Assembly: GCA_018417955.1 (NCBI GenBank) | Contig: JACTVC010000015.1 | Span: 1 to 64,000 of the forward strand | Direction: 5' to 3' | From: Laccaria trichodermophora | Lineage: Eukaryota; Basidiomycota; Agaricomycetes; Agaricales; Hydnangiaceae | DNA: 64,000 nt | Shown here: positions 32,728-45,157 of the stretch, one piece after another | How positions within the stretch are numbered: the stretch's first letter is position 1 | How the letters are laid out: every line of letters begins with the position of its first letter | The notes under the pieces: generated by a model | The model's input: only the letters and a program-made list of their open reading frames with translations | What the model was told of the DNA's origin: nothing | Databases searched by the model: none | Position numbers and translations under genes: made by a program

Positions 32728-33215
32728 CAAGGGGGCCCTGGGATGTCGACCCGTGACCCGAGGTAGGTGGGGGGGGACCTCCGGCAGGCCTTAAAAAAAT
32801 TTAGTATATAAGCTTCGAAAATCTATATTTGGGGCCCTGTAGCAACGCTAGATGCATCAGCGGCACCTCCAATGCAGTTGAACGGTTGATAACTTACCAT
32901 GGAAGTCAGTGCGTAAGGGAAATGAAAATTCTGTTGTCCCTCCCAGTTTTCTTGCTCAGCTCGGACTTGCATGGCAAAAGTAAATGTGAAAAAAAGCTGG
33001 ATTTGTACACCTAAAAAGGGAGCAGTGATTCATTTCAAGGTTCATGTATTCACGGCCCACCAGCCGGAAATTTCTTCAGAGGAGCGTGGGAAATACATAC
33101 CCTTTTTGGACGAAAACATACCTTATTTAGAAGGAGCAATGGGGGGGGGACGTCACGGACGGCTTACAGAAAAAAATCTACCCTGTGTTGTTTCTGAAAT
33201 CCCGGGGCCCCCTTG
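32728..33215. mobile_element. Non-autonomous hAT-type MITE, copy 2
   Basis: Same family as 22352-22987. Ends are CAAGGGGGCCCTGGGAT (one change) and ATCCCGGGGCCCCCTTG, flanked by an 8-bp duplication CCACAATT (32720-32727 and 33216-33223). It is 488 bp long, roughly 85% identical to copy 1 in shared parts, and lacks the extra block of about 140 bp. Confidence 0.9.
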
Positions 33216-33558
33216 CCACAATTACGGAGGTACATTTGTGCTGATTATTTATTAGGCCCTGCCTCAAGTGACATTATCAGCGTCGAAGGTTTGAGGTTAT
33301 CAGCAGCCAAAGTTCCCAGTAAGTATCATCAGGGAAGTTATTGGAGTTTTCTAATTTGGCATCACAACCAGTTCTAACTTGTTGTGGACATTCCTATCAA
33401 AATTGCCGTTATAATTAGGAGCAACCAAAGAGTTTTTGGTTACAATTTTGGTCCCATCCAGGGTGGCAACCTGGTGGCAACTGGTGGCAACTAGAGTTCC
33501 AGCGTGATTGTAGCCAATTTTGGGCTAAAAAATGGATAAATAGAGAACTTTCAACAGT

Positions 33559-34352
33559 CACTGGACACATGTCAAGATAATCTGTGCTAATATACTCTAA
33601 AAATATCTTTTGAAAGTTCCTTATTTTTTTTCTGTTTTCTGGTAAGAAACATGTAATACATCTACAAAGATTGTTTTCAATGAATGAAGACCAAATACTT
33701 ATGAAACATGTTAAAAACATATAGAAACTTACTTGAAAGATATAGAGTCAATTTGAATTGTCTAAATATCTATCTCAATGGATTCAACATGTTTTTAACA
33801 TATCTTATCAATATTTGACCTTTGTTCATTAAAAAAAATCTTTGAAGATGTATTATAGTTATCCACTGGCCTGTGTTACACCACCACTGAATGTTACACT
33901 TTTGCTCCTTGAATAACTCTTGCAATATTCAACATACTCCCTTGAAACAAATTTTATCTGGAGCTCCTATATATGGTCTCTCCTCACATCAAGTTTTGTG
34001 TGTGCAGGATGAGCATCAAATATGTAGTTATTTGTTCAAAATGGGGTACTTAGCAGAAAACCTTTCACCACTAAATGTTACACCGATATTTTCAGAATTA
34101 CTCAACAGAAACAAATCTGAGAGCTCAGAAATTTGGAGGACACAAAGAATGTACATCACTAAGATTAAATGTACAATTTTTAAGTGAAAATATATCCCCA
34201 TCATGTTTTAAGTGAACTTTCAATTTTTGATGTAACACTAGCTGGTGGATGACTGTACATATTTCTTGCTAGAAAAGATGGAAAAAATAAGAAACTTTCA
34301 AAAGATATTTATAGTGCATTCCAACACAAATTATCTTGTCATGTGTCCAGTG
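33559..34352. mobile_element. Long inverted-repeat element (794 bp), AT-rich
   Basis: CACTGGACACATGTCAAGAT at 33559 faces its inverse at 34352. Similarity continues for about 110 bp (AAATATCTTTTGAAAGTT in both arms). A further matching block (33850-33875 against 34230-34250, ATCCAC...TGTTACA) shows the left arm has gained about 190 bp. No gene inside; no clear target duplication. Just upstream is a GTGGCAACTG repeat (33471-33491). Confidence 0.6.
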
Positions 34353-34979
34353 GGTTAGCACTGGTTAGAATGCCGACTCAATGCTGTCCCAATTTCGGCT
34401 GGTTGTGACAAAAGAAATAAATCTCCGACACTGTCTTCAACAGAGTGGAGTGTGGATACCTCAGACCATTATGGGTTTCAAACAGGGATCAGGCAGGGAC
34501 CACAAATCTTGCTGATTGTCTGATGCATGAAATGATGTCCTCTTATAATTGGCAGTGCGAGGTTCTGTTGAGAGAGCATTTGTGTAATGAGTCTGCGCCC
34601 ATTTGCGATTGAATGATATCAATGGCCGTTCACCTCATACTTGCCAAAGTTATAGTGTTACAATTCTAATATAATCCGAACGGCTTCTGAAGATCGTCCT
34701 GGATCTTCCGAGTTATACAAGGGGTTGGCAGAACATCAAAAATTCATCTATTATAAGACAGTCAGAAAAAATAATTCGGCCCAGTTGAGTAATCTCATGG
34801 AGCACAATAGCCGCAAGTACTTAATCACTCTCTTGATTTTGAATTTTCCATCAAGAAAACATATGATCTAGGCTGCTTCTCGTGAAGAAATAATATTGGT
34901 TTCGATACCAGCCACGTTCAGCATTACCATCAAAAACTGGTTTCGAATCTGAAAAAATATGAGACAAGAATCAGTCAAT
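34353..34979. other. Spacer between transposon nest and tRNA pair
   Basis: I see no gene, repeat or element that I can support here. Confidence 0.4.
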
Positions 34980-35051
34980 AGCAGCAACTCGTTTCGATCG
35001 AGTGACCTCGGGGTTATGGGCCCCGCGCGCTTCCAACTGCGCCATGCTGCT
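34980..35051 (-). tRNA. Initiator tRNA-Met (CAU)
   Basis: A 72-nt cloverleaf without intron. The acceptor stem AGCAGCA/TGCTGCT has the A1:T72 pair of eukaryotic initiators. The anticodon stem has three G:C pairs around loop CCCATAA (C33 as in animal initiators, anticodon CAT). The T loop is ATCGAAA, with A at position 54 and not T. These marks distinguish initiator from elongator tRNA-Met. Confidence 0.9.
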
Positions 35052-35164
35052 GGTGCAAGTCTTGACCTAACCGTACTACTCGCACAGATTTTATAACGGT
35101 ATAGTCTTTATGAATACTGATTTGTGTATTGTAGACTTGTGTTGTTTTAATGACCAAAAAGAAT

Positions 35165-35253
35165 GCCCATATCGAGGGTCGAACTCGAGACCCTTGCATG
35201 CAATAGGTGGATATCCTCATAAGTACAATGCTCTACCACTGAGCTATACGGGC
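35165..35253 (-). tRNA. tRNA-Ile (UAU), intron-containing
   Basis: The acceptor stem GCCCGTA/TATGGGC, D arm GCTC-AGTGGTA-GAGC, anticodon stem TTGTA/TGCAA and T arm TCGAG-TTCGACC-CTCGA form a complete cloverleaf. The anticodon TAT is at 35219-35221. About 17 nt between position 37 and the 3' anticodon stem are an intron, as usual for this isoacceptor in eukaryotes. Confidence 0.85.
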
Positions 35254-35603
35254 TTGATGAGTGCACTTCCATTGCTGGATAAGACGAGTACTGTGTTCGA
35301 AAAATTGAAGTGAGAACCACAATTTATAATGAGAGTTCTGGCCTCGTCAGGATTTTCCCCCACGCTGAGCGGTGAAGTTTTTATGAACCAATGGAAAGTC
35401 CGCTCGTGTATGGTGGGCCCATAATGACAAGAACTGCACCGTTCGCGGGGGTGGCCAGCGTCCAGTGTACAACAGTCACTCTCAGCGCGGCCCAATTCAA
35501 CGCCGATATGTAGCATCTTTAAGACTTCAAGTCAATAGAAGGAGTAAATTGACATTTATCCAAGCACATCCCATAACATCCCCGTGATCCCTCCTCACCA
35601 CCA

Positions 35604-38600
35604 TCACCCCTCCTCATCACCCTCTTCATCGCTATCCCACGTATTAAATCCTAAATCCCTAACCCCCGAAACGGCAACCAACAACGGATGATTAACATCA
35701 AACGCAGCCAACATTTTCCCCATATCCTCCAACGCGAAATCCTCAATCTCCTCAAGCAGCGCCATATCCTCCTTCTCCTCCAAATCCGCTGCAGCCCTAT
35801 TTGCCCTCGTCTTACGCCGCTCGGCAAACGTATGCAGCTGTCGCTTGGTAGCGTCCATAACGCCATTCGTATATTCGTGTGCGAGTGCCGAGGGCCCGCC
35901 GATGACCTGCATGGAGTCGGTGAAGCATTTGTAGAGCGAGGCGAGGAAGGAGGCATCGTGTTCGGTTGAGATGCAGGTTATTAGTTGGTGGAATGTCGCA
36001 GAGACCATTTGGTTAGTGAGCGTTCCGCTGTTTTTTCCACAGACCAGGAGCATTGGGATGACGCTTTATCCGATAAGTCAACCTCAGCACAAGGAGGAGG
36101 GGAAAAAAGAGAGAGAATGAGGGAACTCACAGCGCACACGCTTCCCTGACCCCATCATGGAAATAAAACCTCAACGAAGGCAACGTAACCTCAAAACTCT
36201 GCGCCAAATACGGTGCAAACCTCGCCCCAAGCGTCGAGCAATAAATCACAAGCGTCTCAAACGCCTGACACTTTTCCTCAATCGCCGAAGTCCTAATTCC
36301 TAGTGTCTGTCCATCCATCTCGATCGTTTCCCAACCTTCGCGCTCTTCTTGCTGTTTCTCCTTGTCTTCATCTCAATACGAAAGGTAATGTTAACGCTGA
36401 ACAGAGGGAGCAAGAAGAAAGGGGTGGGTTACCGTATACAGATATGTCGGCTTTGGCGCTCGCTGTTGTTAGGAGCGAGGGCATGACGACTGGGAGGTAG
36501 GGCTCGAATTCGGGACCCATGGCTTGGCATACTTTAGCCCATGTTGAGATGAGGTAGTGCGCTAGTTGAGTGTCGGCTGGGTCAATTGGACTCTCTGTAG
36601 GGAAAGAACTTATTTAAAAAACAGGAGAAGGAGGAGAGGGAATCATACTTTGTATCCTCATCAAAAGCTCAACAAGCGTATTCGAGTCAGGCCTGAACAC
36701 GTCCTTCCCAACCGCGATGGCTATAACCCATCAGCATCCGCTCATTTTTTAATCAGCCAAAAACGCCATACCAATCAACCCAGCACACTCCATCGCCTTA
36801 ACCCTCAACTTCCTATACTCAACCCCATCCGCATTCCGGAGGACATTCAACAGCAACGGCATGATATCCGGATAATGCTACACTACTCCATCAACGCCGC
36901 CCACGATTCAGAAAATCAAACACGCACCTTTGCAAATGTAATCTCACTAGCATCAGCCACCATCGCCAACGTCGTGATCACCTGTTCCTGCACATAAGTG
37001 CGTACGGTGTTTTCGGCGCCTTCTGGCCCTTTGAGAAGTTTTAAGAGCCGCTCGACGATGGGGTCGAGGTAGGGGAGGAGGGTGTCCCGTTCAACGCCTT
37101 CGCAGAAGTTGATCAGGGCGGCGGAGGCGTGTGAGTGGATTCTGTTTTTTTTTTGTTTTGAGTTTTTAGCATTGGAATAAGGCCGGCGTAGGTGGGAAGA
37201 AAGAAGGAAGGGGGAGAAGGGAAAGAGAAAGACGAACCGAGGCTCTGGATCTTCGAGCGCAGGAATTAACACTGCGAATAATTGTTGGTGATATTTCTCT
37301 TGAATGACTTCCTGTGTTTTGAAGAAAAACGAGTCAGACAAGTTCACCGCTCTTCAGGGTTCCGAACATAACGGAATTCGTAAACAGAAACCACATGGGT
37401 CGTTGTAACTCGTGGAGCCGAAGTGAGGTGTCTCCTCAGGAAGGAACGAACTGGTGCGAAAAGAAGGGCAAGTGGGCGCTGATAGAAGAAATAGGGTATT
37501 TACCTCTAGATCTGTGCAGAGTTGGCCGCTGATAACCAAACAAAGCGCGTTAGCTGAATCGCCCGTTTGTGGACACAAGAAAAGGAGGGGTAACTTACAC
37601 ACACTGGCATGCAGCGTATCGGACGCGCGGATGGGAGTCTGCGAACATGGGGGTGACGAGGCTGCAGGGGAGGACTGGATAGTTAGACTGATAATTGGCG
37701 ATGAGGGATGCAAAACGCACTCGACGATTTTTCCAAGTTCGTTTTGCATGACCTACATGGGGCATCTCAGTGTGAAAGTATATGGAAATGAAAAGGTATA
37801 TGAGACCTTTCCGGTTCCTTCTCCGATGGCTGCGATAGCCATCAGCCCTGCGTGGCGTACCCGCCAGTCGAAGCTCGCCAGCATGGATGGGATGTACTAT
37901 ACTCAAAGTCAACAATGTTGAAATGGAGAAGCCTTGAGGTATTTACCTGGAAGGCAGGTGGCAGAACCGCCTTACCACCAGCAGCGCACGCAAGTCGATC
38001 AAGAGATTGTTCGTACAGCGCCGGGGGAGCTTCGGTTTCCGAGGAGCTTGACGAATTAGAGGGCTACGAACCAGTAAGCAGGTGAAGCGACACAACGGGA
38101 GGAGAGAGAGGGCGACGTACATCCTCGGCTAACCATCCCTCCAAACCCCCCGCATCTTCTTCATCAAGCTCACCCATACCTTCAAGACACGCGCGCACGA
38201 TAATATCGACCCACCCTGCAACTTTCTTCACCATCGTCGGTTTAGCTTCTGACAAGCTGATCATAAATTCCAAAGCAGATAGACGGAGGGTAGTCCGCTC
38301 GTCGTCCTCTTGTTGATCCTCCGATGGTGGAGGAGGACTTTCACCGGGGGGAGGGAACACGAAAGCCCCTTGACGTGCTCCGTTCCCGTTGGGGAACGGT
38401 CGCCCGACGGTGGGCGTAGGTCCACAATCGACGGCAGGAAGTATTAGTGCGGGTAGGAAGGTTAGTAGTGCGGGTAAGTGGGGCGCGAAGAGCTGTGGGT
38501 GGGTTGAGCAGAGGGGTGTTAGTGTTGAGAGGAAGGTGGATAGGTGGTGGTAGTTTGCGGAGGAGGATGAAAGGTTTTGGGCTAGTGATGGGAGGGTGTC

Positions 38601-39454
38601 GAGCATTGGATACATTAATGAGAGGGAGAGGGAGAGCTGGCCTGGGTCCGTTGAGGAGAGGTAGGATACGGAAGCGAGGAGGGCTGCATGTCGTACCTAT
38701 ACAATGTCGACGATGACGAGATGTAGAAGAGGGGAGGAGGGCACTCACCTCGATGCTATACCCATCTTGGAGTCCTCTCTGGAAAACACCAAGTACCGCA
38801 TCGGTCTGTAGGTCCATGACCAGATTGGGACACCCTGCAAAGACCCGATAGGCACTCTCCCTCAGCCCAGCTGCCTCTGTTGCCTGTGTCATGCTAAACG
38901 TCTGTGCTTGAAGTGCATGCCAAGGGCGTCCGCGGGCCATGCCTTGGTTAGCAAGGTCGCAGATAGTGTCGACGCTCTTTTTCCTGACGAGGGTCGACGG
39001 TTCATGGGAGAGGGAGTGCAGTAGGAGTCGTTCCAGTGTGGTTAGGGTTTGCGAGGACAGGTGGTCGTATAGCGTCAGTCTTGTGGCTGGGGAATGCGGG
39101 GAGGACGGGGATGGAGGGGCCGTACGGAAGAGTAAACGTCGGAGGAGGACGAGTGAAAAGGAACGCATCTGCGGTAGAGGGTTTAGCATCGCTTAGGGGA
39201 GGAATACGATCGACTGACGACTTCCTGGTCTGCAGCTATAGCAAACTGAGCCAGAGCAAGCAGATAAAGCTCTGGAGAATGTGCAAGACGATCGTTGACA
39301 GCCTTCTCGGCGCTGTATAAGACGTTTTGAGTGACCTAGGGCAGGGATATAGTGTTATTGTATACCTAGATCGTATGTCATTGTCACCCAGCACGAGATT
39401 GGATAGAATCTGAGTGAGTTCAGAAGTTATCTCGGCTGGAACGACGGCTTCCAT
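35604..39454 (-). CDS. PSE1: Importin beta-3 family karyopherin (Kap121/Pse1, importin-5)
   Basis: The gene starts at ATG 39454 with [21 protein letters not shown] 53-bp intron joins [20 protein letters not shown], and another joins [26 protein letters not shown]-like repeats follow throughout: [171 protein letters not shown]. The C-terminus is acidic ([11 protein letters not shown]) before the stop at 35604. Kap121/Pse1 binds Ran-GTP and imports ribosomal proteins, histones and transcription factors. It has about a dozen short introns. No lesion was seen, and it appears to be the housekeeping copy. Exact splice sites in the middle were only partly checked. Confidence 0.9.
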
Positions 39455-40676
39455 CGCGAAACAGCTCTAAGAAATGAGAAAGATCAATATGTACAAGTGG
39501 ATTGAAGAAAAGAGTCGGCCGTCATTTACCCACGTGGCCTTATCACCCTCCATCATCAATTCGGGCGTTCCCGCTCACCCGACGGCACCCTACCATGGTA
39601 GGAAGTGTACCATTGCTATTGACAGAACGCGATTTGGATGACATGGGAAGAATATTCGGTAGGATGGCGTTTGTTTGACGAGATGCAAGGGGTAATGAGC
39701 GCGAAAGGTCGGGTGCATTCACTATTCAGGACAATGATCTGCTCAGGAGAATTTCACTACTAAACTGCCAGCTACTTAGTAGCCCTGCCTCGCGTAGAAT
39801 CAGCAAGGTCAATCATCGTTAATCATTCCTCAATTTACTAACCAACTCCTTTCATCCGACACGTATTCATACAAGTTTCGACCCTCCAAAATTTCCTGCG
39901 GCGGACAACGATCCGAGGCTCAATTTGAGTTCATTCGGGAAAAAAGCGAGAGCTCCTCATGATGGTTTCTGGGTACGTTTACCGTATGTGGTGCACTCGT
40001 CCAAGTCTTAGCCTCAGCTTTCGTTATCATAAAGTTGTAAATAGGTTCTCATGGACTCTTGGCCAAAGACGAGCAAAGGTGCTGCAGCCTGCAGCTGAAT
40101 CGACGTCCGCAGAGCTCGAAGTTGAAGTGGGGATTATAAAAGTAGAGAAACCGCTTTCTTGACTTCACTCAACTTCCTGTGTTACATCGTGGCAACTTCG
40201 GACAAGGCCCGCCGCCTGAAGACGAAACCGAAGATCTTCTTAAATTATTTCCTGGAAACATAGTACTCGAGAGTGTACGTCCGATTAACATCCCGCAGCG
40301 CACAGCAGACGATTTTACATTGTCCATCCTTCAACGTACTTAGAAAGATCAAACGTTCATGCTAATTTATCACAGGTACGTGGAGGCAGGGCAGAGGCAG
40401 GGCGAGAGAATTTCGGCCACTATTGCGGCATCATCCGACAGGAGATCAGGGATGCATAGTCCATAACACCTTCACGAACCACCGTCTTGCCACCCTCCAC
40501 GTCTCTGCCTTCCGCTCATTCTCCACCCCCGAGCGATGATGGACCATGGTAACTTTGTTGTTTCACCCCAAACAAGAACTTCTTACCAGGGTTATCAAAA
40601 GTGACATCTCTACATATTCCATGACCTCCATCATCATGCCACTCTCAGTGCCGCACTCACTCCAGCCACTTAAAAC
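39455..40676. other. Intergenic region between importin and rhodopsin-fold genes
   Basis: No supported gene. The short + frame at 39959-40162 has no recognisable features. It should contain the divergent promoters of both flanking genes. Confidence 0.45.
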
Positions 40677-41926
40677 ATGGGTCTCCCCGCCCAATCCGTT
40701 CTAGCTTGGAAAAGTAAGCTCATACCCCAACTTCACCTGTTCGCCTGATCTCAAAGATAAGGCAGTCACCCTCACCATCTTTCAGGCAATCGCCATTTCA
40801 TCGACGCTCTACCGCCTTTGGAGAAGGTATCGGATTCAGAAGCTGTGGTGGGATGATTATGTCGTCGTTCTTCCGCTGGTTATGGATATTGTGTATACTG
40901 TGACGTTTTGTTTGCAGTTTCGGGATTCTGGTGAGTCGTTGTCTGTCATGGTGGGTCTTATGAATTATGAATGATGATTCGATTCCCCGATGGTGCGCAG
41001 ATTCATCGCTGGAAAGAGTTCTGGAATTATATTGGTTGCAGATATTTTTCTTCTTGACGATAGTATGGTACGCATCAAATTACTTCTAGGCAGCTGTTCA
41101 TTAACTCGTATCCTCAGGTCAACCCGGATAGTACTAGCCCTATCCCTCGCAAGAATATTCCCTCCCACCCATCGCGCCCGGAAATATTCCATCGTTTTGG
41201 CGGGAATATTCCTACTCGTTTACATTCTCTCCGTCGTCAGTCCGCTCTTTACTTGTGGCGGGGGGGCGAAGAGTTGGAATAATCAATGCACGACGTCGAA
41301 TGGGATTGTTCTCAGAGGAGCTGTCATGTCCGGAGGTGCGCTTAGGCCCTCCTAATGGCTTGAGAATTTCATTGATCCCTATTTTCTTGTTAGCTGATTT
41401 AATGGGCGATACCGTTCTCGTTCTCTTCCCGCTCGCTTATTTGTGGAAGATCAGGTTGCCAAAGAGGGAGAGAGTCTTAGTACTCGCAGTGTTCTCATCT
41501 AGTATCTTGACTCTGCTCTCAGCCCTCATTTTCACCATCATGGCGTTCGGCGGGATTGACCTCGGGCCACAACCGAACGTCGTCATGACAGGTATAGGAC
41601 ACGTTGAGGTGCGATACATCTCAATTCGGACTCGCCTTCTATTTTCTGAGTCAATTGTGTATTACTAGGCATTGACGTCTTTGCTTGTATGCAACGTTGC
41701 GGTGGTGTTCACCAGCTTGTACCGGCATGCTCGGAATAGGGACAATGAGGTTGAATCGACGGAGAAGACTCGTCCGACGGGCAATGGGGAGGAGTTTGAT
41801 CAAGTAACTCCGATATCGTTCACGGTGGTGTTGGAGGGGACTTTTGAGAATCGGTCGTCGAGGTTACGAATTGATGATCGGTCTGAGGATAGAAGCCGGA
41901 ATTTTGAAGGGGTGAGGAGTTTGTGA
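40677..41926 (+). CDS. Fungal rhodopsin-domain integral membrane protein
   Basis: ATG 40677 (MGLPAQSVLAWK) joins by an intron (40714-40756) to KAVTLTIFQAIAISSTLYRL, then the landmark WWDDYVVVLPLVMDIVYTV. The next exons give LELYWLQIFFFLTIVWSTRI, ALSLARIFPP, KYSIVLAGIFLLVYILSVVS, a Cys-containing loop (FTCGGGAKSWNNQC), DLMGDTVLVLFPLAYLWKIR, a further TM (SSSILTLLSALIFTIMAFGG) and SLLVCNVAVVFTSLYRHARN. About seven helices and the (D/W)WDD motif after TM1 fit the 'fungal rhodopsin' domain family of uncharacterised integral membrane proteins. No retinal-lysine equivalent was identified. The C-terminus is hydrophilic and charged, ending at 41926. Joins use GT-AG sites and keep frame. Confidence 0.75.
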
Positions 41927-42348
41927 ATCATGTAAGATTAGCAGAGAGTGATGATACACCGATTGTCAAAAAGAAGAGGCAAGGGCGCGGGTGTTGGGTG
42001 CACGACTTATGTCAGAGTATACGGGTAATGGCGCTGGGACAGACGACGTCGGTGCAAAAAACCTGAAATTTTATTGAAACGAACAAGCGACTGCCAGATA
42101 AAACTGAAGTAACGGGGACTCCCTAGCTCCAACTAAGAATGAGGGAATAAGGCGGACGGTGGACCCCCTAAATCTGACCAAAATTGAAGCGAAAATGACC
42201 AATAAACAAGGGTTGTGAAAAATAAGCCAACGAGATTTTGATCCCACTCGCAACGCCAATATAGAGGCGAAAACGCTCTTGGTTCATCTGCCTTTGCGAA
42301 CTGACAAATTAAAAACACCGTCTACGCGCACACAAAAAACTCACCCCA

Positions 42349-42501
42349 TTAGGCTGAAGGGGGCTGGCAGACGTAGCATCCGTTTTTCAGTACCAAGTGC
42401 TTCGGCGATTTGCATATAAGGATGAAGGGGGTGCATGCCGGGGCAGCGTGAACGGTAAGGAATGTGGCGAGCAACAACGCGGCGGAGAATGCAAACTTCA
42501 T
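42349..42501 (-). CDS. Small secreted cysteine-containing protein (50 aa)
   Basis: ATG 42501 starts a classic signal peptide (MKFAFSAALLLATFLTVHAA). The mature part of about 30 residues has four cysteines (CTPFILIC ... NGCYVC) and ends QPPSA before TAA. Small secreted proteins of this kind are frequent in mushroom genomes; the function is unknown. The frame stays open upstream of this ATG, but the signal peptide fixes the likely start. Confidence 0.6.
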   Translation of the reverse strand: MKFAFSAALLLATFLTVHAAPACTPFILICKSPKHLVLKNGCYVCQPPSA

Positions 42502-42659
42502 TATGCTAGCTGTCAGAGTGATGAGAAAAGTATAACAGGGAGTAGAAATACCTACCAAATGAGAGTGCTGTGGAAGGTTGAGAGGTTGGGTGGGTTGAGG
42601 ACTGAGTGAAATGCGTTGGCTAACTTTTATACCTTGAACACGGGCTGAAAACCTGAAAC

Positions 42660-43625
42660 CTGCGTTACCTCCTATGGGGCGCCGAGAGGGTCAGCTTTTG
42701 CCGTGGTGGCATCGTCGTGTAGTCCCAATGTTACAAGAACCAGAAAATTGCTTCATGGACGTAGGAGAGAAGCTAGATGTCGATGAGTTCTGGCCCCGCG
42801 ATCCGACTAATTATGCTTCTGTAAGACTGTATCCTCCGAAAAAAATTTCAATTCGAAAGTGCGGCTCGAGGCCATATGCCTCTAGTAGATAGGATTCGGG
42901 CTATCGCTTTAGTCACCACCGGATCTGTCGGGCTACTTATGCAAAAACATAGTGTTTGAGGCTCTTAACTTTTAAATTTACAGACCCGGGCCAATGATTC
43001 CATTTGATCTTCGTGCATGAATATTTCCAATTTCATACATCTGCTTTGATAATTATTATAGTGCGTCGCTTGATCTGATTTCCTTGCACACTTGTATATT
43101 TTTCACAGTCAACCACTTGGCGTATTGTGAGTTGGCGGCTCTGTCGTCACCAAACCGCTTGCGTGGTGCGCTCCTCGCAGCTGACAAAACCGTAAAAGAG
43201 AAATTTTGGTCTGGACATGTGTACGTTGTTACTAGTAAATCACATTGCAGTTGACTCCTTCTACCTGACAACTAATATTTCGAGTACCTAGTCGATGGTA
43301 GAGAAATTCACCTGGTAATATGTATGTATCTCACTAGTATTGCACTAGTAATTTCTCTGCACACAATTGAAGTTTATACAAAGTTTATATATAATGATAA
43401 ATGCATGTCTTATGCAATGCTGAGAAAGAAATTTGTTGATGGGTCGCATTTATATTTTAACCAGAGTAGAAGCTGTTCTGAGCTACAGCGCTTCTGAGTA
43501 ACAAGGGTCAAAGGAATGATGTCGGTATGTAATCGCATCAAGATTGAGAACTGCATCTTTTGTGGTGATTATTTGGCAACACCCGCAGAACCAAACGAAC
43601 CTTTCTTTTCTCATCATCGCCTCTC
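42660..43625. other. Intergenic, no supported gene
   Basis: A + frame at 42674-42892 looks like a chance ORF. The rest is AT-rich promoter-like sequence before the methyltransferase gene. Confidence 0.45.
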
Positions 43626-44735
43626 ATGATGGCGGCCGACGATGACAGCGACCTCTCTCTAGACACTGTGTTCACAGTCAGTTACTCTCAAAATTCACTA
43701 TCTCCTACTCTGATCTGAGAAGGAACCGCTCAGGCGCCCCACGCCAGAGCCGACAATCTCAACTTATACACGACCCGAAGAGAACGTCAGTGTTGGAGAC
43801 GATGGTTGGCGGGAGATCAACGTCAGGCTTGTTGGCGCGCATCCGCTGTGGGGACATTATCTGTACGCTGCTTCTCTTGTTTCCCTCTTATCGATCATGG
43901 GAAAATACTTCATTAGGTGGAACGCTGCCCGGGCGTTTGCGACGTATCTCGACACGCATAAGCACCTCTGTCGAGGACGATTCGTACTTGAACTTGGTGC
44001 TGGGGGAGCGTTACCGAGCATTGTGACGGCCAGGAATGGTGCTGGGAAGGTCTGTACACTCCGGATTGTTTCACACCGAGTGCTGACCATAATCTACACA
44101 GGTAGTCGTGACCGATTACCCTGATCGGGAACTTGTGGAAAACATGGAATATAACGTGAAAACGAACGTACCGGAGCATCAGCGGGATCGGTTGAACGTG
44201 CAGGTGCCCACATTCATGATGGCGGCCCTCCTTGGTTTTGACCTCGATGGATAGGGATACATATGGGGCCACCCCGTCAAACCACTTCTGGACGCCCTCC
44301 CAACGCCATCGAGCAAGTTTGACCTTATCATACTGTCAGATCTCATTTTCAACCATTCTCAGGTACGTATGACTCCATCCCCAATGTCAGTGCCTGCGCT
44401 TACGACTCACACAGCACGAAGCCTTGCTAAAAACGTGCGAAGAGGCATTGTCGTCCGACTCGACCAGCTCACACCCGTCGGTGCTGGTATTTTATACGCA
44501 CCACCGGCCGCATTTAGCTCATCGCGACATGAATTTCTTCACCAAGGCCAGGGAGCGGGGATGGCGGTCTGAAGAGATATTGAGCGAGACGTTTCCGGTG
44601 TGCAGTTCTTCCACCGCTTGTGCGCATGTCCTAATAGACTGTTAGCCAATGTTCCCAGAAGACTCGGGCGAGGAAGCTGTCAGGTCCACTGTACATGGGT
44701 GGAGACTAACCCGGAGGGAAAGTGTCGGCACTTGA
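43626..44735 (+). CDS. EFM7: Elongation factor 1-alpha N-terminal/lysine methyltransferase (Efm7/Nnt1 family)
   Basis: Exons begin at ATG 43626 (MMAADDDSDLSLDTVFT) and continue EPLRRPTPEPTISTYTRPEE and WREINVRLVGAHPLWGHYLW. SAM-binding motif I is FVLELGAGGALPSIV, and after an intron motif post-I is VVVTDYPDRELVENMEYNV. Next come GYIWGHPVKPLLDAL, the class signature KFDLIILSDLIFNHSQHEAL, VLVFYTHHRPHLAHRDMNFF and the C-terminal FPEDSGEEAVRSTVHGWRL. The stop is TGA 44733-44735. The family (seven-beta-strand methyltransferase, DxxY-like) methylates eEF1A at the N-terminus and a nearby lysine in yeast. At least five introns, all GT-AG. Intact as far as can be read. Confidence 0.88.
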
Positions 44736-45157
44736 GGTGTACACATTCGAGTTTATTACCCAGTCAGCGTGAGCATATCTGATGCAATGTGTGGCTATAA
44801 GTTTGTCGAACTTGGACTCGGAAATATTTTGGTCATTTTGAACCGTTCGAAGTTGCTCTGTTGCGACTTCTGTTCTATTGGATGACTCGCCTGAAAAGCG
44901 TGTAATAGATAATGGAGAGCCTTATGCAGCGTTAACTGGGTTGACGTTGAGCTGCCTGTGCTCTTCACGCCAAAGGGCGGGTGTAAGAATGGATCTGATT
45001 CGCCACGCAACACCAAAACCCCCGAAAAAAGAATTATAAGACAAGCTGGATGCCTGAAAGATATATATATACGAAAGATGCGAAAGTATCAGCAAAGGTT
45101 TAAATAACGATGGGGACCGATGAAATGTAGAACAAGATAACTAGAAATCCATTCAAC
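44736..45157. other. Convergent 3' region, no gene
   Basis: This short convergent spacer separates the methyltransferase and transporter 3' ends; I see nothing else in it. Confidence 0.5.

Noticed and set aside
38447..39320. Plus-strand Arg/Gly-rich open frames across the importin gene
   Set aside because: They are shadows of high-GC importin exons on the minus strand.
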